The notes beneath the pieces were generated by a model. That model did not search any database. It saw only the letters and a list, made by a program, of their open reading frames with translations, and was not told the origin of the DNA. Position numbers and translations under genes: made by a program. A stretch of 64,000 bases of DNA from Methylorubrum rhodinum (lineage in GTDB: Bacteria; Pseudomonadota; Alphaproteobacteria; Rhizobiales; Beijerinckiaceae): positions 248,001 to 312,000 of the forward strand of contig NZ_JACHOP010000002.1 in assembly GCF_014199935.1 (NCBI RefSeq), in the 5' to 3' direction. How positions within the stretch are numbered: the stretch's first letter is position 1; the number at the start of each line of letters is the position of its first letter. Below are positions 58,701-64,000 of this stretch, in pieces.

Positions 58701-61700
58701 GCGCGCGGGGCGTGGGTCAGGCCGACGGCGACGTGCTGACGCTCTACGGCGGCCTGAGCGACATCGATCTCAACACCTCGGCGGTGGGTCCGGCCGGCAA
58801 GGTGGTGGTCGAGACCTTCGGCACGGTGAATCTGGCCCACAGCGCGAACAACGCCGTGACGGTGTCGGATTTCGTCGAAGGCAAGGTGATCGGCAGCAAC
58901 GGCCGCGACGCGATCACCGGCGGGGCGCGCAGCGACGCGCTCGCCGGCGGGGCCGGCGACGACGTGCTCAGCGGCGGCGGCGGCAACGACACCCTCGACG
59001 GGGGGCTCGGCGACGACGTGCTCCGGGGCGATGCCGGCAGCGACCGGATGCTCGGCGGCGAGGGCGACGACACCTTCCTGATCGAGGCCGGCGACACGGT
59101 CACGGGCGGGATCGGCTCGGACACGTTCGTGATCTACGGCAGCACCACGATCACCGACTTCGCGGTCGCCGACCGGATGGAGAAGATCGACCTGCGGCCG
59201 ATCAAGTCGGCGACGAGCTTTGCCGCCTTGAAGCTGCTGCAGTCGGGCGCCGACACCCGCGTGCAGGTGGCCGGTCGGGAGATCGTGCTGAAGAACGTCG
59301 CCCCGTCGCAACTGACGGCGGACAACTTCATCTTCTACGGCTCGACCGAGCAGACGCTGGCGAGCCTGCACAGCCGGGCCCCGATCGGCCTGCTAAGCAG
59401 CGGGGCCGACAAGCTGACCGGCACCGCGGGCAGCGACCTGTTCGAGGGGCAGACCTCGCAGTTCACCACCGCCGACACCATCGTCGGCGGGGCGGGCATC
59501 GACACGCTGAACCTCGCCTCGAACGGCTTCGGCCTGACCGACGCGCTGCTGTCGCGCCTGTCGTCGGTGGAGATCATCGACGTGTCGCAGACGCTCGGCG
59601 GCGCGGTCTTCCGGGTCGGCGCGGGCGCGGTCGGTCAGGCGGACGGCGACGTGCTGACGCTGCGCGGCGGCAACCGCGAGCTGTTCCTCGACACCTCGGG
59701 GGTGGGTACGGCCGGCAAGGTGGTGGTCGAGACCTTCGGCACGGTGAGCCTGACCCCCGGCGTGAACAACGCCGTCACGATGTCGGACAAGGTCAACGGC
59801 ACGGTGATCGGCAACACCGGCCGCGACGCGATCACCGGCGGGGCGCGCAGCGACGCGCTCACCGGCGGGGTCGGCGACGACGTGCTCAGCGGCGGCGGCG
59901 GCAACGACACCCTCGACGGGGGGCTCGGCGACGACCTGCTCAAGGGCGATGCCGGCAGCGACCGGATGCTCGGCGGCGAGGGCGACGACACCTTCCTGAT
60001 CGAGGCCGGCGACACGGTCACGGGCGGGATCGGCTCGGACACGTTCGTGATCTACGGCGGCGCCACGATCACCGACTTCGCGGTCGCCGACCGGATGGAG
60101 AAGATCGACCTGCGGCCGATCAAGTCGGCGACGAGCTTTGCCGCCTTGAAGCTGCTGCAGTCGGGCGCCGACACCCGCGTGCAGGTGGCCGGCCGGGAGA
60201 TCGTGCTGAAGAACGTCGCCCCGTCGCAACTGACGGCGGACAACTTCATCTTCTACGGCTCGACCGAGCAGACGCTGGCGAGCCTGCACAGCCGGGCCCC
60301 GATCGGCCTGCTGAGCAGCGGGGCCGACAGGCTGACCGGCACCGCGGGCAGCGACCTGTTCGAGGGGCAGACCTCGCAGTTCACCACTGCCGACACCATC
60401 GTCGGCGGCGCGGGCATCGACACGCTGAACCTCGCCTCCAACGGCTTCGGCCTGACCGATGCGCTGCTGTCGCGCCTGTCGTCGGTGGAGATCATCGACG
60501 TGTCGCAGACGCTCGGCGGCGCGGTCTTCCGGGTCGGCGCGGGCGCGGTCGGTCAGGCGGACGGCGACGTGCTGACGCTGCGCGGCGGCAACCGCGAGCT
60601 GTTCCTCGACACCTCGGGGGTGGGTACGGCCGGCAAGGTGGTGGTCGAGACCTTCGGCACGGTGAGCCTGACCCCCGGCGTGAACAACGCCGTCACGATG
60701 TCGGACAAGGTCAACGGCACGGTGATCGGCAACACCGGCCGCGACGCGATCACCGGCGGGGCGCGCGGCGACGCGCTCACCGGCGGGGCCGGCGACGACG
60801 TGCTCGACGGCGCCGGCGGCAACGACACCCTCGATGCCGGGCTCGGCGACGACCTGCTCAAGGGCGGCACCGGTCGCGACACGCTCCTGGCCGGTGCGGG
60901 CAACGACACTCTCTGGCTCGAAGGCGGCGATACGGCCTCGGGCGGGACGGGCTCGGACACGTTCGTGATCTACGGCGGCGCCACGATCACCGACTTCGCG
61001 GTCGCCGACCGGATGGAGAAGATCGACCTGCGGCCGATCAAGTCGGCGACGAGCTTCTCCGCCTTGAAGCTGCTGCAGTCGGGCGCCGACACCCGCGTGC
61101 AGGTGGCCGGCCGGGAGATCGTGCTGAAGAACGTCGCGCCTTCGCAGCTGACGGCGGACGACTTCATCTTCTACGGCTCGACCGAGCAGGCGCTGTCGGT
61201 CCAGCACAGCCTTGCCCCGGTCGCACTGCTGAGCAGCGGGGCCGACAAGCTGACCGGCACCGCGCGCAACGACCTGTTCGAGGGACAGACCTCGCAGTTC
61301 ACCACCGCCGACACCATCCTCGGCGGCGCCGGCACCGACACGCTGAGCTTCGTCGCCGGCTCGGTCTCCCTGACCGAGTCCACCCTCGCGCGGCTGTCCT
61401 CGGTGGAGATCATCGACGTGTCGCAGTCGGGCGCGTCGATGGCCTCGTTCCAGATCGGCGCGAAGGCGGTCGGTCAGGCGGACGGCGACGTGCTGACGCT
61501 CCTCGGCGGGACGAAGAACTTCGTCCTCGACACCTCGGCGGTGGGTTCGGCCGGCAAGGTGGTGGTCGAGACCTTCGGCACGGTGGCCCTGCGCCGCGAC
61601 GCGGGCAACGCCGTCACGGTGTCGGACAAGGTCGACGGCAAGGTGGTGGGCGGCGACCTCCGGGACACGATCTTCGGCGGAGCCCGGGCCGACACGCTGT

Positions 61701-62083
61701 CGGGGGGCAAGGGCGCCGACCTCCTGTCCGGCGGCCTGGGCCACGACGTGCTCGCTGGCGGGGCGGGCGCCGACACCTTCGTGTTCGCGACACGGCCCGG
61801 CAGCACCAATATCGACCACATCACCGACTTCGTCGCGGAGGACACGATCCAGCTCGCCAAGAGCGTGTTCGCCACGTTGGCGACGGGCCAGCTGGCAGGA
61901 GGCGCGTTCAAGGACCTCGGCGTCACCGGAGCCAAGCTCGATGCCGACGACCGGATCGTCTACAACCACGACACCGGCGTGCTGGCCTACGACGCGGACG
62001 GCTCGGGCAAGGTTGCGGCGGTGACGATCGCCGTGCTCGACAACAAGCCGCTCCTCACCCACGCCGACATCCTCGTCGCGTGA
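55784..62083 (+). CDS. Giant RTX-repeat, beta-helix exoprotein with 306-residue tandem units
   Basis: A 2099-residue acidic protein expected to leave by a type I secretion system; no transporter genes are in the window. N-terminal domain residues 1-150; RTX nonapeptides (DGNDTLVGGKGNDVLNGG) at about 150-210; a pectate-lyase-like right-handed beta-helix domain at about 290-660 (GSTIKLAAGTYTFDKTLTIN); RTX again from about 680. Four tandem ~306-residue units span 735-1959, each with an RTX block, an FVIYG-ITDF-EKIDL block and a VGQADGDVL-VVVETFGTV block. The C-terminal ~140 residues have NIDHITDFVAEDTIQL, the serralysin-type end. ATG 55784 is chosen; GGGGGAAAA lies upstream. Confidence 0.88.
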   Translation: MGDYRVTTGTDRLIGDDEDDVFNVVGSYMRTLSAADVLSGGGGSDVLTFSGITSGLQLGSDRLAGLSSVEEIDIKGVSGTLNIVLDATTIRQADGGRLTVTFGANPLAFGVISKDPGDAVILSGSGQVTLQNFNSNQTVQLADGVNGRVMGSNFDDTILGGDGNDTLVGGKGNDVLNGGAGSDTIDGGIGNDLIITGSGRDVVTGGTEADLFQVGSGSTTITDFAVDFHLERIDLRGVVAATDFSKLAVADTAAGAQITVADTTILLRGVEASDLSAGNFIFSGTADPNVILVDAGTSEAIIQRIVNEAPPGSTIKLAAGTYTFDKTLTINRSDITFEGAGSDKTVIRSVITDANPVPVLMVSGELTVDKAADLATTAVKGSNTLQLSSTAGLKVGDVVRIAQNNDDAFFAATGNTGVQVAGSIVYSDRWALRESLSKIVAIDGNTVTVAEPLPYTFEAGKGWVGQFEALRNVTVGGFRVDSGFTGADPNAFVNKNPAWDGAGHIYFKSMVGGKVYDIEAYNNASKAFIFSRIYGLTADHLVAVSAQNKGADGNGYGFTLEEAFANTFTHLSDRDMRHSVLFSSWNAEHYNHIQVDSTNRDINFHGSPDSSNTIIVDRAVASYGGGMASWPIVGPGAFPIHPRSTIEDNDIRFHYLRATEHYETIRATDDGADIDAAGGGDFITGGKGADRLSGGAGDDTIRDTDSGNDTIDGGTGNDTIASGRGNDVITGGEGNDTIRDSGGNDRISGGAERDLILGGAGDDTLSGDDGADILDGEAGTDTLTGGTGSDILKLGAGDTGTGGTDPDTFVVTGNVTITDFTVADPLEKIDLRGIAGATSFAALKRTQVGTDAKVVVGGVTILLKNVDARTLTADDFVFVGATKATYAEMQTRTSHATLTDTIKSVVGTAGDDLFGGSGIRFMQEGTVAGGAGTDTLRLVSDKINLDDAALSRLSSVEIIDLSQSTGGVVVLVGARGVGQADGDVLTLYGGLSDIDLNTSAVGPAGKVVVETFGTVNLAHSANNAVTVSDFVEGKVIGSNGRDAITGGARSDALAGGAGDDVLSGGGGNDTLDGGLGDDVLRGDAGSDRMLGGEGDDTFLIEAGDTVTGGIGSDTFVIYGSTTITDFAVADRMEKIDLRPIKSATSFAALKLLQSGADTRVQVAGREIVLKNVAPSQLTADNFIFYGSTEQTLASLHSRAPIGLLSSGADKLTGTAGSDLFEGQTSQFTTADTIVGGAGIDTLNLASNGFGLTDALLSRLSSVEIIDVSQTLGGAVFRVGAGAVGQADGDVLTLRGGNRELFLDTSGVGTAGKVVVETFGTVSLTPGVNNAVTMSDKVNGTVIGNTGRDAITGGARSDALTGGVGDDVLSGGGGNDTLDGGLGDDLLKGDAGSDRMLGGEGDDTFLIEAGDTVTGGIGSDTFVIYGGATITDFAVADRMEKIDLRPIKSATSFAALKLLQSGADTRVQVAGREIVLKNVAPSQLTADNFIFYGSTEQTLASLHSRAPIGLLSSGADRLTGTAGSDLFEGQTSQFTTADTIVGGAGIDTLNLASNGFGLTDALLSRLSSVEIIDVSQTLGGAVFRVGAGAVGQADGDVLTLRGGNRELFLDTSGVGTAGKVVVETFGTVSLTPGVNNAVTMSDKVNGTVIGNTGRDAITGGARGDALTGGAGDDVLDGAGGNDTLDAGLGDDLLKGGTGRDTLLAGAGNDTLWLEGGDTASGGTGSDTFVIYGGATITDFAVADRMEKIDLRPIKSATSFSALKLLQSGADTRVQVAGREIVLKNVAPSQLTADDFIFYGSTEQALSVQHSLAPVALLSSGADKLTGTARNDLFEGQTSQFTTADTILGGAGTDTLSFVAGSVSLTESTLARLSSVEIIDVSQSGASMASFQIGAKAVGQADGDVLTLLGGTKNFVLDTSAVGSAGKVVVETFGTVALRRDAGNAVTVSDKVDGKVVGGDLRDTIFGGARADTLSGGKGADLLSGGLGHDVLAGGAGADTFVFATRPGSTNIDHITDFVAEDTIQLAKSVFATLATGQLAGGAFKDLGVTGAKLDADDRIVYNHDTGVLAYDADGSGKVAAVTIAVLDNKPLLTHADILVA
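57986..61660 (+). repeat. Four 918-bp tandem units within the RTX gene
   Basis: The anchor for the EKIDL segment recurs at 58253, 59171, 60089 and 61007, exactly 918 bp apart. Using the GRDAITGG start, units are 57986-58903, 58904-59821, 59822-60739 and 60740-61660 (the last is three bases longer). Units 2 and 3 are nearly identical at the DNA level, unit 4 partly so, and unit 1 is diverged. This points to recent in-frame duplication or gene conversion. Confidence 0.92.
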
Positions 62084-62092
62084 CGTCACGCA

Positions 62093-62118
62093 CCCCGCGC
62101 GGGTTCGCCCGCGCGGGG
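62093..62118 (+). terminator. Very stable UUCG-loop hairpin after the RTX gene
   Basis: CCCCGCGCGGG (62093-62103) pairs with CCCGCGCGGGG (62108-62118) around TTCG, 11 perfect pairs, beginning nine bases after the RTX stop. No T-run follows. It probably ends or protects the RTX transcript. Confidence 0.75.
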
Positions 62119-62154
62119 GCGGATTAAGCGCGAGGGCACCCGCGTTAACTCGAC

Positions 62155-62739
62155 ATGGTGCCAGATCGCATGCGCTCGAAACGCCCCGAAATCGTCGATC
62201 TCCTCGTGCCGCTGCGGCGCTACGCCCGCTCGCTCACCCGGGACGCGATCAAGGCGGACGACCTCGTCCACGACACGCTCGTGCGGGCCCTCGAATCGCG
62301 CGCGAACCTTCGGCCCGACACCAACCTGCGCACCTGGATGATGACGGTGCTGCACAACGTCTTCATCGATGAGCAGCGCCGCAGGCGGGTCGAGGCCCGG
62401 CACGCCGACGTGCTGGTCCAGCTCTCCGACGACGTCGCGCCGCCGGCCCAGGAGGGGCAAGTGCGGCTCATGCAGATCCGCAAGGCGTTCGAGGATCTGC
62501 CGGAGGAGCAGCGCGCCGCCCTGCATCTCGTCACCCTGGAGGGCATGGCCTATGCCGACGCGGCGGCCGTGCTCGGCATCCCGATCGGCACGCTGATGTC
62601 CAGGCTCGGCCGCGGACGTGCGGCGCTCCGCGCCTTCGAGGAGGGCAGCCGGAAGTCGCGCGGCTCGGCCGCCTCGGACGAGCCGTCCGAGCGAGGGCCT
62701 CCGCGCCTGCGCCTCGTCGGTCGGGAAAACGTCGCCTGA
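62155..62739 (+). CDS. ECF-type RNA polymerase sigma factor
   Basis: A 194-residue sigma factor with region 2 (residues about 20-85, ADDLVHDTLVRALESRANLR, TNLRTWMMTVLHNVFIDEQR) and region 4 (about 110-165, AFEDLPEEQRAALHLVTLEG, YADAAAVLGIPIGTLMSRL). The C-terminus is a charged tail. ATG 62155 and ATG 62170 are both possible; the ribosome site is weak. The anti-sigma-like gene follows after 122 bases. This is a membrane-anti-sigma ECF type rather than the PhyR/NepR-controlled EcfG. Confidence 0.9.
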   Translation: MVPDRMRSKRPEIVDLLVPLRRYARSLTRDAIKADDLVHDTLVRALESRANLRPDTNLRTWMMTVLHNVFIDEQRRRRVEARHADVLVQLSDDVAPPAQEGQVRLMQIRKAFEDLPEEQRAALHLVTLEGMAYADAAAVLGIPIGTLMSRLGRGRAALRAFEEGSRKSRGSAASDEPSERGPPRLRLVGRENVA

Positions 62740-62861
62740 ACCGGCGTTTCCCGAGAGAAAGCGAAGCGGCCCACACCCGGTGCGACGGGCGGCCTGGAAG
62801 GAAGCATCGGGCTTGCAGGCCGAAGGGCCGGGCAGGCAGAAAGGACAGTCGGAGTGGACTG

Positions 62862-63632
62862 ATGGTCGACCCGATCACACAATCCGAACTCATCGCCTAT
62901 GTCGACGGCGAACTGGACCCGATGCGTCGCGTCGAGGTCGAGGCGCATCTCGCGCGCCACCCGGAGGACGCCGTCCTGGTGATGGCGGATCTGCGGGATC
63001 GCGACGCCCTGCGCGAGGCCTTCGCGCTGCCGCCCAGCAGCGGTCCCGAGCGCCTGCGCTCCGGCGCACGCCGCATCGACCGGGCGATGGCTTGGCAGCG
63101 GATCGGCAACCGCCTGCGCCGCGCCGCCGCCATCGCCGTGCTGGTCGGGGCGGGCTGGCTCGCCCACACCGAGATCGGCACCTTCGGCGTGCCGAACTCC
63201 ATCGCCTCGCCGATCGATCCGGCGCTGGCCGAGGAGGCGCAGCAGGCGCGCCAGGCCGTGCAGATCCGCGCCCGCGCGGCGTCGCAGCGGGCGACCTCGG
63301 CCTACGACACGGCCGATCTCGAAGCCGCCACCGGCATCGACCTGCCGGAGATGCCGAGCGACTGGGTCGTGCGCGACGTGCAGATCTTCCCCGGCCGCCA
63401 CGGCACCGGGGTCGAGATCGAGATCGAGACGAAGGACCTCGGCGCGTTGTCGCTCTTCGTGAAGCGCAGCAGCGGGGCCCTCGTGCCCGAGGGGGCCGAG
63501 CCCGTGACCCGCTCCGGCGACGGCACCACCGCCTATTGGCGCAACGGCCAGACGGCCTATGCCCTGAGCGGTCCGCGCGACGAGCCTCGCCTGCACGCCG
63601 CCGCGACCCGTCTCGCCGCCCTGCAGCATTGA
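62862..63632 (+). CDS. Transmembrane anti-sigma factor
   Basis: A 256-residue protein. Residues 1-60 form a cytoplasmic anti-sigma domain (QSELIAYVDGELDPMRRVEV, EAHLARHPEDAVLVMADL) without the His-Cys-Cys zinc motif. One TM helix is at about 87-104 (AAAIAVLVGAGWLAHTEIG). The periplasmic part runs to the end (LEAATGIDLPEMPSDWVVRD). It should hold the ECF factor encoded just upstream until a signal arrives. GGAG precedes the ATG by 8 bases. Confidence 0.88.
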   Translation: MVDPITQSELIAYVDGELDPMRRVEVEAHLARHPEDAVLVMADLRDRDALREAFALPPSSGPERLRSGARRIDRAMAWQRIGNRLRRAAAIAVLVGAGWLAHTEIGTFGVPNSIASPIDPALAEEAQQARQAVQIRARAASQRATSAYDTADLEAATGIDLPEMPSDWVVRDVQIFPGRHGTGVEIEIETKDLGALSLFVKRSSGALVPEGAEPVTRSGDGTTAYWRNGQTAYALSGPRDEPRLHAAATRLAALQH

Positions 63633-63707
63633 TCCGCGGCATCGTCCGCGCCGCCGCCGGCCCGCGGACGATCACGGTTGCGGGATCGGCCCTACCCATC
63701 GCCGAGT

Positions 63708-63731
63708 GAACGCATTATTCAAGATGCGTTC
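63708..63731. promoter_or_regulatory. Inverted repeat upstream of alpha/beta hydrolase gene
   Basis: GAACGCAT at 63708-63715 is mirrored exactly by ATGCGTTC at 63724-63731 with an 8-base spacer, 17 bases before the ATG of the hydrolase. It may be an operator for that gene or a terminator for the anti-sigma gene. Confidence 0.5.
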
Positions 63732-63748
63732 GTCGCAACCTTGGGTCC

Positions 63749-64000
63749 ATGCGCCTCCTCGGCCTCATCGCCCTCGCCCTCGCCGGTCTCTACGGCATCG
63801 CCGTCCTCTCCCTCGCCCTGGGACAGAGGCGGCTGATCTATCCTGGGGCCTGGATGTCGGCGCCCCCGGCCGAGTCGGTCGCCGGGGTCGAGGCGATCAC
63901 GCTTCACACCTCCGACGGACAGAGCCTTCACGCGCTCTGGCGCCCGCCGCAACCCGGCTGCGGCGTCGTGGTGAGCTTCCACGGCAACGCCTCCGCGCCC
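63749..64000 (+). CDS. Alpha/beta hydrolase, N-terminal part (cut by window end)
   Basis: 84 codons are visible. A membrane or signal segment (LIALALAGLYGIAVLSLALG) is followed by QRRLIYPGAW and then the start of the hydrolase fold (LHTSDGQSLHALWRPP, GVVVSFHGNAS). The HGN motif forms the oxyanion hole in BEM46/YfhR-type lipases and peptidases. The nucleophile and the rest lie outside the window. TTGGG lies just upstream of the ATG. Confidence 0.75.
   Translation, partial: MRLLGLIALALAGLYGIAVLSLALGQRRLIYPGAWMSAPPAESVAGVEAITLHTSDGQSLHALWRPPQPGCGVVVSFHGNASAP

Noticed and set aside
58000..61700. Regular short repeats that could be mistaken for a CRISPR or minisatellite array
   Set aside because: They are in-frame GGxGxDxxx RTX codons within one long coding sequence, without unique spacers.
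59393..62089. A very long open frame (about 900 codons) antisense to the RTX gene, and a similar one at 55691-59371
   Set aside because: It mirrors the RTX repeats, has no domain or signal sequence, and is explained by the extreme GC bias and repeated codons of the sense gene.
62155..63632. Sigma/anti-sigma pair as the EcfG/NepR general stress module
   Set aside because: The second protein has a transmembrane helix and a periplasmic domain, unlike NepR, so this is an ordinary membrane-controlled ECF pair.
1..64000. tRNA, rRNA and attachment-site search
   Set aside because: No tRNA-like cloverleaf, rRNA segment or flanking direct repeat typical of att sites was noticed; reading by eye cannot exclude one.

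Overview
The window is high-GC (about 70% by eye), densely coded, mostly SD-led DNA of an alphaproteobacterium. Three things point to Rhizobiales, most likely Methylobacteriaceae: an RcGTA-type gene-transfer-agent cluster, a ccmIEFH (cycHJKL) operon, and a NepR-like anti-sigma factor. That assignment is an inference from gene content and style, not from a database match.

Positions 1-20421 hold the right-hand part of an RcGTA-like cluster in canonical order: portal (cut by the left edge), prohead protease, capsid, head-tail connector, head closure, tail terminator, major tail protein, g10 and g10.1 chaperones, short tape measure, DUF2460, DUF2163, NlpC/P60 peptidase and the large TIM-barrel baseplate protein. 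A DUF2793 glycine-rich fibre, a GH24 lysozyme and small membrane proteins (lysis-cassette-like) follow. Non-canonical genes are embedded: two secreted trypsin-like proteases on the opposite strand between g5 and g6, and a low-GC beta-helix tailspike plus a small partner between g6 and g7. The g10/g10.1 junction has an in-phase -1 frameshift heptamer.

Positions 20500-29260 carry a PepSY-like small secreted protein, an OmpR-type response regulator and its histidine kinase (separated by a small ORF and a GNAT gene), then the cytochrome c maturation genes ccmI, ccmE, ccmF and ccmH. Positions 29339-32385 hold a DUF1007/nickel-cobalt transporter pair, an unknown protein and a histidine phosphatase. 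Positions 32628-35479 hold a VIT/vWA sortase substrate and its class-GN-type sortase. These are followed by an XRE regulator, an SMR exporter, the pbpC/alpha-2-macroglobulin pair and a peptidoglycan-binding protein with a degenerate protease domain.

Positions 46581-55217 contain a small ORF, a cysteine synthase, a NepR-like gene behind an SD-sequestering hairpin, and a six-gene minus-strand set that looks like copper handling (DUF2946, YcnI-PCuAC fusion, PCuAC, SCO1, DUF2946, TonB receptor). An L,D-transpeptidase follows. Positions 55784-62083 are one giant RTX/beta-helix exoprotein with four 918-bp tandem units. An ECF sigma/anti-sigma pair and the start of an alpha/beta hydrolase close the window.

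Repeats are a theme. Palindromic elements lie between genes. Three related GC-rich inverted-repeat elements are read through as coding sequence between the start codon and the first hydrophobic segment of ccmH, the sortase and pbpC.
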